Below are positions 6,911-15,082 of a DNA stretch of 29,772 bases, in pieces (positions within the stretch are counted from its first letter, which is position 1; the number at the start of each line of letters is the position of its first letter). The notes under the pieces were generated by a model. That model made no database searches. It was not told the DNA's origin and saw only the letters and a program-made list of their open reading frames with translations. This DNA is from a virus. The position numbers were made by a program, and so were the translations under genes. The DNA lies in the IMG/VR virus record IMGVR_UViG_3300042560_002700, positions 1 to 29,772 of that record; one strand, 5' to 3'.

Positions 6911-6914
6911 TAGT

Positions 6915-7598
6915 ATGTCATCTACACGCGAACTAATTGATCAATGGATGCGGTCTAATCCTCAGCAGTTTGCTGGCTTAAAAAATGCCATTAAACGAGC
7001 AGAGGGTTCAGATTATAACGTCATGTTTGGCGGTGGGCGTTTTAATGACTACAGTAAACATCCGGATAAAGTCATTCGTTCAGGTGGATACTCAAGTGCG
7101 GCTGCAGGAATTGGTCAATTCATGCCAGACACTTGGGCAGGCGCACAAAAAGCTTTGGGACTAAGTGACTTTTCTCCCCAAAATCAGGATCGTGCCCTTG
7201 CTTATTTGGCAAGAAACCGTCTGATGCCTGTTGGCGGTTTAGCCGCCCTTTCAAAACAAGGCATGAGTCCGCAAATTCAAGCAAGATTGGCCCCAGAGTG
7301 GGCGTCTTTCCCCACGATGGGAGGCGCTAGTTACTACGGGCAGCCGGTCAAAAAACAAACAGACATTCAGAAGTTTTATGAAGAAGGAATGAAACAAGTT
7401 CCTTCTACTCCTTCGATTGCCCCGGCAACCACCGGAGCAAGTAATAAGTTGTCTGTTGAAAGCATCTTAGGGTCTGCATTTTCTGGAATGCAAAAACCAG
7501 TATTAGAACAGAGGAAAGCTACTGCCAATCAATTGGTAGCAGAAGTACTTGGTTCGATGCTTCCTAATTTGCTTAATCCTTTTGGCTTCCTTGGGTAA
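6915..7598 (+). CDS. GH104-type muramidase, virion-associated
   Basis: A 227-residue protein. Residues 22-110 show the lambda-R-like glycoside hydrolase 104 pattern: a predicted catalytic glutamate E30 in KRAEG, then YNVMFGGG, DYSKHP, and SSAAAGIGQFMPDTW. This family cleaves the glycan strand of peptidoglycan as a lytic transglycosylase. From about 130 onward the protein is a Pro/Thr/Ser linker and a helical tail ending QLVAEVLGSMLPNLLNPFGFLG, similar to the end of the M15 protein at 4000. The shared tail suggests a common virion-docking signal. No SD is obvious at ATG 6915. Confidence 0.85.
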   Translation: MSSTRELIDQWMRSNPQQFAGLKNAIKRAEGSDYNVMFGGGRFNDYSKHPDKVIRSGGYSSAAAGIGQFMPDTWAGAQKALGLSDFSPQNQDRALAYLARNRLMPVGGLAALSKQGMSPQIQARLAPEWASFPTMGGASYYGQPVKKQTDIQKFYEEGMKQVPSTPSIAPATTGASNKLSVESILGSAFSGMQKPVLEQRKATANQLVAEVLGSMLPNLLNPFGFLG

Positions 7599-7603
7599 TC
7601 GCA

Positions 7604-7870
7604 ATGTCTCGTTTTTACAAATACTCTGACTATGATTACCTTCCAAGCGAAGCCTTGAAAGTTGGGATTGGCGATAGTTTCCTCTCAGAACCACAAGCCG
7701 AAACAGATTACCTAGCTGCTAAGAAATTTAAATTCCAACCAGCGGAAGACGGTAATCTGTTCGGTCGCTTCCTTGCATTGCAAAACAATCCCAATGCCCT
7801 GGTTGAATCCAAGATGAAATTGCCCGCAAATTTCCAAGCTTTTATGGCGATGTCAGGCATGGGTGGTTGA
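7604..7870 (+). CDS. small virion-module protein, unknown function
   Basis: An 88-residue protein (MSRFYKYSDYDYLPS...) beginning 5 bases after the GH104 stop, so it is likely cotranscribed. It is rich in aromatic residues at the N terminus and ends in FMAMSGMGG. I do not recognise the family. It converges on the HNH gene at 7873 with a two-base gap. Confidence 0.65.
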   Translation: MSRFYKYSDYDYLPSEALKVGIGDSFLSEPQAETDYLAAKKFKFQPAEDGNLFGRFLALQNNPNALVESKMKLPANFQAFMAMSGMGG

Positions 7871-7872
7871 CG

Positions 7873-8472
7873 TTAGGTATTCTGCCTTGGCTTTACTTGT
7901 GGTTTGCCTTTTGCGTCGTGCCTTTCTTTGGAAAACGCTTTTTCCAAAGGCCAATTATTGTTGAGCCGTTTTTGCATTGATTGCGGGCTGATGCCAACTT
8001 CTTTTGCCCAATCGGCAATGCACTGAGTTTTCCCGTTAAACGTGTAAAGACGTGTCGCACGTTTTCCGCCACGGTTGCGAGTCTGTTCTTTATGCGTGGC
8101 CCAACGGCAATTCTCCTTACAATAGTTTTTATCATTGTCTATCCTTTCTAATTCCATTTTAGGGTTTGGTTTTAACCCCATGTCAGCAAGAAAATTTGTA
8201 TAAATTTCCCATGATGGATCATACGTAATGCCACGGCCTCCATAGCGGGCATAAGAGCCATGGTTTAAATTATTGCAACGAGACTTCATTGCGTTCCACG
8301 AGCAATATTCCGAGTCTTGATTTTTGTACCCACCGTGCTTGTAGCTGCCACAGCCTTTAGAACAAAAAACATAACCACGTTGCCTTACCCGAGCCCGGCA
8401 CGTAGCCCCAGCCATGCCATAACGTTCAAAAATTTTGCCACAATTCTTGCAAGTAAAAACAGTTTGGACCAT
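7873..8472 (-). CDS. HNH endonuclease with N-terminal zinc finger
   Basis: A 199-residue protein. Residues 8-45 contain CKNC...C...CSKGC, a zinc-ribbon-like cluster. The centre has the frequent phage HNH block WNAMKSRCNN, YGGRGI, and MELERIDNDKNYCKENCRWAT with its conserved cysteines. The C terminus (ADWAKEVGISPQSMQKRL) is a helix-turn-helix. This is a known type of stand-alone homing endonuclease. It is antisense to the virion genes and separates the 7604 and 8536 genes; no displaced gene fragment is evident, so it is likely a clean intergenic insertion. Confidence 0.9.
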   Translation of the reverse strand: MVQTVFTCKNCGKIFERYGMAGATCRARVRQRGYVFCSKGCGSYKHGGYKNQDSEYCSWNAMKSRCNNLNHGSYARYGGRGITYDPSWEIYTNFLADMGLKPNPKMELERIDNDKNYCKENCRWATHKEQTRNRGGKRATRLYTFNGKTQCIADWAKEVGISPQSMQKRLNNNWPLEKAFSKERHDAKGKPQVKPRQNT

Positions 8473-8497
8473 TAGAATAAAGGGAGTTTCTCGAGGA

Positions 8498-8522
8498 CCC
8501 TATCAATATAACAGAGATAGGG
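8498..8522 (+). promoter_or_regulatory. hairpin upstream of a TTG start
   Basis: CCCTATC (8498-8504) and GATAGGG (8516-8522) are perfect complements around an 11-base loop, 13 bases before the TTG start at 8536. ATTAGAATAA (8471-8480), a motif also found before other genes here, lies upstream and may hold a -10 element. A regulatory or mRNA-stabilising role is inferred. Confidence 0.4.
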
Positions 8523-8535
8523 TGTTAGGTCTACT

Positions 8536-9321
8536 TTGAGCTCGACATCTACAAACAAGCAGCCACTGTTGGTTGATAGGCCCTTATTTGATTCGGTGCG
8601 TGTTACAACGCAAACCGTTGGTAGTGCAGCAAGTAATACTTTGTTTGTACAAGGTGGCCAAGCGCCTTCCATCCTGGTGGACATGGATGCGTCACTGAGC
8701 GAAGACAATAACAGTGGCGGTGTCATTGATTCCATCACGATCACGCGCAACGATTTTTATCGCGGCCCCGACTACACGGTAAATTCCACAACGTCAGGAA
8801 CACCAGTCTCCCTGGTTAGCGGACAGATTGTTTTTGTATCCGCCACAGGTTCCCTCACTGGTGCTGGCGCACCATACAGTGGTTACGGCTATTACACATA
8901 CACCGGTTCTGGCACGCTGACAGGCGTCAACAGTGCATTGAATTATTCGGGCGGCACTACGTCTGGCTTCTTGTACAACGGTATTGCATACGGCAATCAA
9001 CCCGCTGCTACCTTTGTGTTTTACCAGACACGTGGCACAACCACGCCAATCCCTGGCTCTGGTGACTACAAAGTTTTATTCGCCAAAACAATCCCCGCAA
9101 ACAGCGGTGTAGTTGACTGTTCGGATGTGATGCCGCAACTGGCAGTTCCCAGTGTGAGTGCAGGTAATACCAATGGCCTTGGTACTACAGCTCCACTACG
9201 TAACAAAGGAATTTACCTTGAGCGTGGCGACCGCGTTTACGTTGGCGTGTTCCCGGATGGTCCTAATAGTTCTGGTTATATTCCAGGTGTACATGTTGCT
9301 GCGCAAGGCGGTTTCTTCTAA
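8536..9321 (+). CDS. beta-rich virion protein, unknown function
   Basis: A 261-residue protein from TTG 8536, with a modest AGG seven bases upstream; I see no better ATG start. The sequence is Gly/Ser/Thr/Tyr-rich, lacks charged clusters and has a repetitive middle (GAGAPYSGYGYYTYTGSGTLTG), consistent with a beta-structured surface component. Near the C terminus, YLERGDRVYVGVFPDG looks like a beta-sandwich edge. No known domain is recognised. It sits four bases before the 520-aa gene, so the two are likely made together, perhaps as parts of the tail or head-tail interface. Confidence 0.65.
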   Translation: MSSTSTNKQPLLVDRPLFDSVRVTTQTVGSAASNTLFVQGGQAPSILVDMDASLSEDNNSGGVIDSITITRNDFYRGPDYTVNSTTSGTPVSLVSGQIVFVSATGSLTGAGAPYSGYGYYTYTGSGTLTGVNSALNYSGGTTSGFLYNGIAYGNQPAATFVFYQTRGTTTPIPGSGDYKVLFAKTIPANSGVVDCSDVMPQLAVPSVSAGNTNGLGTTAPLRNKGIYLERGDRVYVGVFPDGPNSSGYIPGVHVAAQGGFF

Positions 9322-9324
9322 GCC

Positions 9325-10887
9325 ATGGCCCCGAAAGGTGGGGACAAATTTGGGTCTTTTGTCAAGTCTTATGACAAGGATCCTTTTCGTTTAAAACCTA
9401 TTACAACTGAATTCTCTTCCGGTTCTGTTCCAAACTCTTTAAGCGCCATAAACAGAGAGTCAGCGTGGTCTCGTTGGCGCAGGGGATATGAAATTGCAAC
9501 CGCATGTTTTTATGACAACGCCTATGAATATCCGTTTAGCTATGTAATTCCAGTTCCAGCCGGAACACCTGCTTCTATTGCGGCAGTGCAACCAACAATC
9601 CCTGGAACTTTTGTTGGGTTTCCCACTACAAACAAAGAGTTTGGCATGCACTGGGCCGGTGCCAGATTGGCGGGCTCTTTACGGTGTGACAACTTGGTTG
9701 ATAAAACGACGGGCACCAGGCTTTACATTGAAATGGTGACGGAAGATGCTGCGTACTGGTACGTTAAGCTAGCTGGAAACTGGAGTACCAGCAATCCACT
9801 ACCCCCACCGTTTTACGTAGCCCTTCCTGGCGTTCCTAATGGCCTTAGGGCAATCAATGGTGAGATCCTGGAGGACCGTGTTATTACTGTTGGGGCGCCG
9901 CCTATTACAAGAGAAACACTTGATCCAACAACGCAAAAGCGATATGGCTACATTCAAGCAGTAATTGTAGAAACATATCCATTCACTGGAATTTTAAAGC
10001 TCCGCAAGTCGGGTTCTGTTGAAGCGACACCAGACGCAACATTGGTTACACCCGCAACCAAGGGTCCCAGTCCTAATAGATACCTTATAACCGGCGCAAG
10101 ATACTGCTGTTCTTGTCAAGATTTTACTCATCGAGATTATGCATTTATGAATACTCTTGGTGAAGGAACAAAAAGAATATTCCCAAGAACAAGCATTGCC
10201 TCTATCAAGCCTGGGCGATATGAAAAAACAAGATTAAACGGAAAACTAAATAACAATGCAATGACAAGTGCAACGGTTGATCGCAAGATGGATATTATTG
10301 CGCCCACATCTCAATACACGGTTCCCCCTGAAGTAAATACAATTTCAACAGTAGATCCAGATGCTACTAGAGATTTCGCTGGAGTGTTTCGTGAGTTTGG
10401 CGCCACCTACTTAAGAAGTACAGCGGACTCCTCTATACCTGGTTCCAGGGCAGAAGGTATGCCCTCCTATAAGGATTACACTGCAACAAATGGACAAATC
10501 ACGTCCATCACAGATTTCTGGACTCCTTTACTGGATGAGATGCGTTATTGTAAACACATTTATGCCATGAAGTTTGCGGAAGGCAATTTCCCACCAGAGC
10601 CATCTGATTTCCCCGTGGAAGAAGGAAGCATGGTTGCTTGGGAGCAAAAGCTAGTCGACGAAAATGAAAATGATCAACAGGAGTTGACTGCAGCAAATTT
10701 ATCAAGAAGATCTTTGTCAATGATGGATGTGCCCCCATACAACTGTCAATCGCCAATGATGATGCCAATGATGCAAAAGTTGTTCAATATTCCCGCCAAC
10801 TTTGTGATGATGAGAGGTTTTACAATGTATGACAAAGATGGCACCGCTTATAAACCATCTTTAGGTCAAAATCCTTCTTCGTCATGA
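9325..10887 (+). CDS. 520-aa virion protein with a split SWIM-like zinc motif
   Basis: The N-terminal half is mixed beta-rich sequence with no motif I recognise. Residues 260-267 read YCCSCQDF and residues 408-414 read YCKHIYA. Together these match the two halves of the SWIM zinc-binding motif (CxC ... CxH), normally only some 6-25 residues apart but here separated by 144. Predicted ligands are C262, C264, C409 and H411. The C-terminal 90 residues are Met- and Pro-rich (MMMPMMQKLF). It starts four bases after the preceding gene and its stop overlaps the next start. Being in the virion module, it is probably structural; zinc binding is inferred from the motif. Confidence 0.7.
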   Translation: MAPKGGDKFGSFVKSYDKDPFRLKPITTEFSSGSVPNSLSAINRESAWSRWRRGYEIATACFYDNAYEYPFSYVIPVPAGTPASIAAVQPTIPGTFVGFPTTNKEFGMHWAGARLAGSLRCDNLVDKTTGTRLYIEMVTEDAAYWYVKLAGNWSTSNPLPPPFYVALPGVPNGLRAINGEILEDRVITVGAPPITRETLDPTTQKRYGYIQAVIVETYPFTGILKLRKSGSVEATPDATLVTPATKGPSPNRYLITGARYCCSCQDFTHRDYAFMNTLGEGTKRIFPRTSIASIKPGRYEKTRLNGKLNNNAMTSATVDRKMDIIAPTSQYTVPPEVNTISTVDPDATRDFAGVFREFGATYLRSTADSSIPGSRAEGMPSYKDYTATNGQITSITDFWTPLLDEMRYCKHIYAMKFAEGNFPPEPSDFPVEEGSMVAWEQKLVDENENDQQELTAANLSRRSLSMMDVPPYNCQSPMMMPMMQKLFNIPANFVMMRGFTMYDKDGTAYKPSLGQNPSSS

Positions 10888-11114
10888 CGACACCAAATTT
10901 TGGGGACATCGTAGATACAAACTTTATTTACTCGCAAGAACAAGACGATGTTCGCAAGTATGGCTTCAGTGAATTCCAAATAAGCGGACGACCTACTATC
11001 TATCACGCCGGGGATGTTGTCCACCTACCTTTTGCATCTGGCGAGCTATCAACCATTGAAGCCGTGGGACTTGCTTGGTCTGGTTATGTAAACGGCATTC
11101 CACCAGAAGAGTAG
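10884..11114 (+). CDS. 76-aa hypothetical virion-module protein
   Basis: ATG 10884 overlaps the preceding stop (ATGA), a sign of translational coupling. The protein is 76 residues, acidic, with no motif I recognise (MTTPNFGDIVDTNF...). It is the last gene of this rightward run and meets a leftward gene across a shared terminator region. The coupling suggests it works with the 520-aa protein. Confidence 0.65.
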   Translation: MTTPNFGDIVDTNFIYSQEQDDVRKYGFSEFQISGRPTIYHAGDVVHLPFASGELSTIEAVGLAWSGYVNGIPPEE

Positions 11115-11161
11115 ACAAAAAAGCCCCGTACAAGACGGGGCACTTGATCAGTGTTTGTCTA
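11112..11161 (-). terminator. leftward terminator nested in a longer inverted repeat
   Basis: GCCCCGT (11123-11129), loop ACAAG, ACGGGGC (11135-11141); on the minus strand this is followed by six T (11122-11117), so it terminates the leftward HTH gene. Around it, TAGACAAA (11112-11119) and TTTGTCTA (11154-11161) form an outer 8-bp inverted repeat, and the outer left arm begins with the stop codon of the rightward gene. It may also slow rightward transcripts. Confidence 0.85.
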
Positions 11162-11164
11162 ACT

Positions 11165-11383
11165 TCAGGCAGCAGCTGTTTGCATTTCAATTTTTTTCAA
11201 ATGCTTGCGTACTGCTGCTACGTTCCAACGATAGGTGTCGCGTGAACGTGTATCAGAAAAAGCGGCGTAGTGGGGGCCAAGCTTCAGTGTGCCGTCATCG
11301 CGGTACTTGAAGAGAGTTTTTTTATCAATGCCGAGAAGTTCTTCGGCTTGTTGGACCGTGACCCAACCTGGATGCTTAGCCAT
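11165..11383 (-). CDS. small helix-turn-helix protein, excisionase/MerR-like
   Basis: A 72-residue protein. Residues 7-40 (WVTVQQAEELLGIDKKTLFKYRDDG) match the winged helix-turn-helix of excisionase and MerR-type small DNA-binding proteins; the rest (DTYRWNVAAVRKHLKKI) fits the second wing and helix. It stands alone on the minus strand between rightward virion genes and has its own terminator. A transcriptional regulator is the simplest role; nothing else here suggests an integrase partner. Confidence 0.78.
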   Translation of the reverse strand: MAKHPGWVTVQQAEELLGIDKKTLFKYRDDGTLKLGPHYAAFSDTRSRDTYRWNVAAVRKHLKKIEMQTAAA

Positions 11384-11490
11384 AAAAAGGCATGTGCTTG
11401 CCTCTGTACGTTATGGGTCTCAAGCAGATCGTCAATGGATTTAAGCAAGATTTCATCTCTTTGTTTACATTGGTCTACATGTCCTGAAAT

Positions 11491-11496
11491 TAGAAT
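11491..11496 (+). promoter_or_regulatory. -10-like TAGAAT within ATTAGAATAA
   Basis: TAGAAT ends 22 bases before ATG 11519. The 10-mer ATTAGAATAA containing it also occurs at 8471 and 15744, with a close copy (TTTAGAATAA) on the minus strand before the holin-like gene. The 135-base gap upstream (11384-11518) otherwise holds nothing convincing. Confidence 0.45.
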
Positions 11497-11518
11497 AAGT
11501 TAACGGCAACCGAAGAGC

Positions 11519-11890
11519 ATGTTCAACTGTGAGCAGGAACCCCTTTCCCTTCTCCTTGAATTAACTCCTAAATTGGCCAAGAAACGTTACCGTCAATCCA
11601 TATACGATGCGTGGGACCACAAGTGTGGTTATTGCGAGGACCAAGCTACATCCCTGGATCACATTGTCCCAAGGTTTCGTTCTGGTTCTAGTAATCGGAA
11701 TAACCTTCTGCCTTGCTGCAAAAGATGTAATGCAAACAAGGCTAGTTCAAAAATGGAAGAATGGTATCCACAGCAGACGTACTACACCGAAGCAAGGATG
11801 AACAGGATTGAGGCCTGGATACACCAAGAAATTATCGACCTGTTTACTTATAATATTGAGACGGTACCAGATACATTTGCTGCTGGATAA
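11519..11890 (+). CDS. CxxC-type HNH nuclease
   Basis: A 123-residue protein with a complete zinc-HNH module: CGYC (about 36-39), SLDHIVPRFRSGSSNRNNL (45-63) and CCKRCNANK (66-74). Predicted catalytic residue is the histidine in LDHIVPR, and the two cysteine pairs bind structural zinc. Unlike the other HNH genes here it is on the coding strand, in line with virion genes, and its stop overlaps the next start (TAATG), so it looks like a resident gene. Phage HNH proteins of this type sometimes act in DNA packaging; whether this one does is unknown. Confidence 0.85.
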   Translation: MFNCEQEPLSLLLELTPKLAKKRYRQSIYDAWDHKCGYCEDQATSLDHIVPRFRSGSSNRNNLLPCCKRCNANKASSKMEEWYPQQTYYTEARMNRIEAWIHQEIIDLFTYNIETVPDTFAAG

Positions 11891-14604
11891 TGGCATTAAC
11901 TTACGATCCAACAAATAAAAAGTGGAATCTGGTACAGGAACAAACAGAATTCCCTACCTATGATACCAATTTATTCGCACCAAACACGTTAAAAGTTTGG
12001 ACTAAATACAAGACTGTACAAGCAGGCTCATTTAAAGGCCAAGCGCAATTTAGAACGGTTCTTGATGGTGTAGTAGTAAGCCCAACAAACCCTGGGGGCG
12101 GTTGGGGGGAAGCCGGCGATCTACCTGTTAACTACACTGCTGACGACCTTCAAAAATTTGCACGAAACGGAAATTTGCTATCTGATCCAACAAATAATTC
12201 CCAACCAGTTGCCGAGTTAAGAACTGCAGTTGAAAGCGCCGCAACTACATATAAAAATAACGCGCAAACCAACAGTATAAACACACAAAAAAACCAAGAC
12301 AACGCAGCTTTAAAGGCGGAGAACACAAACAAAAACAACGCCTACAATACCGTCCTTGCAACTGCTAATTCAACTCAAGGGGGAGACTATGTTACACAAA
12401 GGGAGCAAATCAGAAAGCTCCAGGGTATTAGTGATGTAACTAAATCACGGTTAGAAGATTATTTCAAAGCTTTCTACTCAACTGAAAAGTTGCAAACCTG
12501 GAATGCAAACCTGGGGGCAAAACCGCAGTACGGCGACTTTGATCCAAAGTACTACAAATCAATCAATCCAGATGTAGAACAAAAGTGGAAAGCTGCAATT
12601 GCTAATGATGATATTGACATTACCCAAAGGTATTCTGAAAACTCGTATTACCTTCAACACTACACATCCCAAGGGAAGGCAGCTGGGATGCGTGGCAATG
12701 CCGCAGAACAAACAACAGCAGCAAACCAATACCTGGAACGCAAGCCAACCGATGCCGACATTCAGGCTGCCCGTAGCCTCCAGCTAGGCCTTAATACTGA
12801 CACACAAACTGAACGCCTCTTGGCAGTACCTGAGGTTTCTGCTGAATGGGATAAAGCAAAGGCGGGTGATCAATACTGGAAAACACTGGGCAAAGAGAAG
12901 TTTTTAAACCCAGAGAAACCTGATGAATTCGCTGCACTGTTCCGTTTGTCCCAACGACCAGAAGACAAACAAGTAAGTTTTGCTTACAACTTGAATGCTG
13001 GGTATGGCGTCACGGAATTAGAAGATGCAGTAAACCAAGCCGTTGGTGAAAAAGCAACAGTAGACGCAAAGAAATTCGGTGCTTTAACTCAAAATGTGTT
13101 AAAGGACACCATTGAGCAAATGAAGAAGGCCAAGGGAAAAGAACAAATGCTTGGCCTTATGCAAGGTTTCTCCGGCTTTGGAGAAATCATGGACATCAAC
13201 AAAGAACTCAGTAACAGTATCCTTGGCGATTCTGGGGTTGGTGGTATTCTTTCTTTCACGTCCGGCAAGGCGTCCCAAGATTCCCTGGAGAAAAGCCTTC
13301 AAAACATAACAGGTGTCAACAACAGCACCACCTACAACTGGCAACAATGGTTTGATACGGAGCTGAAGAAAAAGTACGAACAAGAAGTTGAACTTGGTTA
13401 CAGCACCGAGGCAGCAAAAGACACCATTAAAGTTGAAGCACAGTTTGCAAGGGATTTTATGGACAAGTATTTGATCCCACGTTTTAACACCTCTCGTTCA
13501 ATCAGTGAATTCACGGAGTACCTTGATGTTCGGCAACAAGAGCAAAACCCGTTCCAAACGCAGGACATGCTGAACGCTGTTAGTCAGGTTGCCAACTTGC
13601 GTGCCGATCAGTTTTTAGCTCAAGTTCAAAATACTCCCGACCGTTACTTTAATGCCGACTTTTATTTCAATCCCACTGGAGACAAAGCCAGGACTGATGC
13701 TTACTCTCAACAGGCCCAGGCAGTAGCAGATGATTGGGAAAGGGCAAAGGCCGGTGATGAATACTGGGCAAGTCAAGCGTATCGCTTTGGTATTGATCTA
13801 GATAACAAAGAACAATTTGCTCGCATGCATTTCCAGGTAAAAGGAAAAGGCTTGGGCTACGACCCGGCGGAAGACGTATTAAACGCAGGGAAAGTACAAG
13901 ATGAAATTTACAATAAAATCTTGCCTTCTCTTAAAGAAGAAGCATTAAAACAGGGATCAATCTTTGGTCAATTTATTACGCCAGAAGAGTTTGCTGACGA
14001 GATGTTGCAGGGCCTGGACCCAACGGATAAAGCTACTTGGCAAAAAGCGCTAGATGCCGTTGGTCTTAAAGATTTTCAAGGGGACCTGGGTGAATTTAAA
14101 GACTTAGTTGCAGAGACATTACGCACGGGGTCCGCACAACAAATCAGAGAGCAGATCAAATACCTGAATGAAAAAGGCAAGAAGCCCACTCAAAAAGTTT
14201 TAGGTGTTGATTACATTGAAAGGCCCGAAGATTACAAGACAGACTCGATTAAATCGGAAACAGAAATGTACAGAGTCTTTCAACAAGCTGGTTACAAGGG
14301 CACGGAAGATGAGTTTTACACTGATCTGTTCCCCGATACGGACCGAAGTGAGCAGCAGCTTCTCACCAAGGCGGGCGCAGGCAGCGCCCTTCAGTTAAAA
14401 GGACTTGACTTAAGTGATCCATTCGCATCCCTTGGTACTATCCAAAGTTTCTTTGGTGATGAGGACACCGATACAACAGATGAAACAACCACCAAAGAAA
14501 AAAATATCTTTAACTTAGGATTGGATGATGAAGAAACAAGCTACAAATCAAAGACAGGTAGCCAAATCTTGGGTGAATTTACATCAATGTTTAAAGGATT
14601 CTGA
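11890..14604 (+). CDS. 904-aa internal virion or ejection-type protein
   Basis: A large, hydrophilic, mostly helical protein, rich in Gln/Asn/Lys, coupled to the preceding HNH gene. Residues about 110-160 are a low-complexity Asn/Lys/Ala coiled-coil-like stretch. FDPKYYKSINPDV (about 218-230) with HYTSQGKAAGMRGN matches a short repeat (FDxxYYxxxNPDV...HYxxxG) seen in large surface and secreted proteins. AKAGDQYW (323-330) and AKAGDEYW (619-626) mark an internal duplication 296 residues apart. The C terminus is acidic and Thr-rich before a final amphipathic helix. No transmembrane helix is obvious, so a tape measure is less likely than an internal core or ejection protein; function remains inferred. 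Confidence 0.65.
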   Translation: MALTYDPTNKKWNLVQEQTEFPTYDTNLFAPNTLKVWTKYKTVQAGSFKGQAQFRTVLDGVVVSPTNPGGGWGEAGDLPVNYTADDLQKFARNGNLLSDPTNNSQPVAELRTAVESAATTYKNNAQTNSINTQKNQDNAALKAENTNKNNAYNTVLATANSTQGGDYVTQREQIRKLQGISDVTKSRLEDYFKAFYSTEKLQTWNANLGAKPQYGDFDPKYYKSINPDVEQKWKAAIANDDIDITQRYSENSYYLQHYTSQGKAAGMRGNAAEQTTAANQYLERKPTDADIQAARSLQLGLNTDTQTERLLAVPEVSAEWDKAKAGDQYWKTLGKEKFLNPEKPDEFAALFRLSQRPEDKQVSFAYNLNAGYGVTELEDAVNQAVGEKATVDAKKFGALTQNVLKDTIEQMKKAKGKEQMLGLMQGFSGFGEIMDINKELSNSILGDSGVGGILSFTSGKASQDSLEKSLQNITGVNNSTTYNWQQWFDTELKKKYEQEVELGYSTEAAKDTIKVEAQFARDFMDKYLIPRFNTSRSISEFTEYLDVRQQEQNPFQTQDMLNAVSQVANLRADQFLAQVQNTPDRYFNADFYFNPTGDKARTDAYSQQAQAVADDWERAKAGDEYWASQAYRFGIDLDNKEQFARMHFQVKGKGLGYDPAEDVLNAGKVQDEIYNKILPSLKEEALKQGSIFGQFITPEEFADEMLQGLDPTDKATWQKALDAVGLKDFQGDLGEFKDLVAETLRTGSAQQIREQIKYLNEKGKKPTQKVLGVDYIERPEDYKTDSIKSETEMYRVFQQAGYKGTEDEFYTDLFPDTDRSEQQLLTKAGAGSALQLKGLDLSDPFASLGTIQSFFGDEDTDTTDETTTKEKNIFNLGLDDEETSYKSKTGSQILGEFTSMFKGF

Positions 14605-14903
14605 TGTCTGACAAACGCAAAAAAGCCGCTGGTGCTGCCAAGTTGGCAAAAGATAAGATGGCTTGCGACAAACCGCAGCGCACTCCAGGTCACGCCACAA
14701 AGTCTCATGTTGTAAAAGCATGTGAAGACGGTGAAGAAAAAATTCTCAGGTTTGGACAGCAAGGAGTTGAAGGCGCAGGTAAAAACCCAACTTCAGAAAA
14801 GGACAAGGTACGTCGCAAGTCTTATTACGCACGTCACAATGCACAAGATTCAAGTCCCGACAAAATGTCAGCACGCTACTGGAGCCACCGTGTAAAATGG
14901 TGA
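14604..14903 (+). CDS. small basic protein, unknown function
   Basis: A 99-residue, lysine/arginine-rich protein overlapping the previous stop (TGATG), hence translationally coupled. Residues 68-99 (VRRKSYYARH ... SPDKMSARYWSHRVKW) form a conserved-looking C-terminal block I associate with small cyanophage and other viral proteins, family not named here. The basic charge suggests nucleic-acid contact, possibly within the virion. Confidence 0.65.
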   Translation: MSDKRKKAAGAAKLAKDKMACDKPQRTPGHATKSHVVKACEDGEEKILRFGQQGVEGAGKNPTSEKDKVRRKSYYARHNAQDSSPDKMSARYWSHRVKW

Positions 14904-14921
14904 GCACCACATTGGTTTCCC

Positions 14922-15047
14922 ATGGCCAAACCCAAGTCCAGCTCAGTCGTCAAGATTGAATCCCGCCCTAAAAAGACTCGTCAAGGACGGTCAAAAAGCA
15001 CTAAACTAAAGCCAGGTCAAAAAAAATACCGTGGCCAAGGTAAATAA
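14922..15047 (+). CDS. 41-aa very basic protein, cyanophage type
   Basis: ATG 14922 opens a 41-codon frame: MAKPKSSSVVKIESRPKKTR, then QGRSKSTKL and the ending KKYRGQGK. The ESRPKKTRQG core and the terminal YRGQG are familiar from tiny basic proteins in cyanophage genomes. It starts 18 bases after the previous stop and continues the same run of basic genes. A DNA-binding or structural role is likely from charge alone. Confidence 0.7.
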   Translation: MAKPKSSSVVKIESRPKKTRQGRSKSTKLKPGQKKYRGQGK

Positions 15048-15053
15048 ATTGTG

Positions 15054-15081
15054 TATGATTGGGAGTAACTAATGTTACTCC
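15054..15081 (+). promoter_or_regulatory. TATGAT -10 plus hairpin abutting the lysozyme start
   Basis: TATGAT (15054-15059) is followed at once by a perfect hairpin: GGAGTAAC (15062-15069), loop TAAT, GTTACTCC (15074-15081). The ATG is at 15083. The only SD (GGAG) is in the 5' arm, so folding would hide it. A comparable hairpin controls early translation of T4 lysozyme e; a timing role here is inferred. Confidence 0.6.
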
Positions 15082-15082
15082 T

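Noticed and set aside
11392-11487. 31-codon plus-strand frame (MCLPLYVMGLKQI...)
   Set aside because: No SD or promoter, not linked to neighbours, and it occupies the promoter region of the HTH gene.
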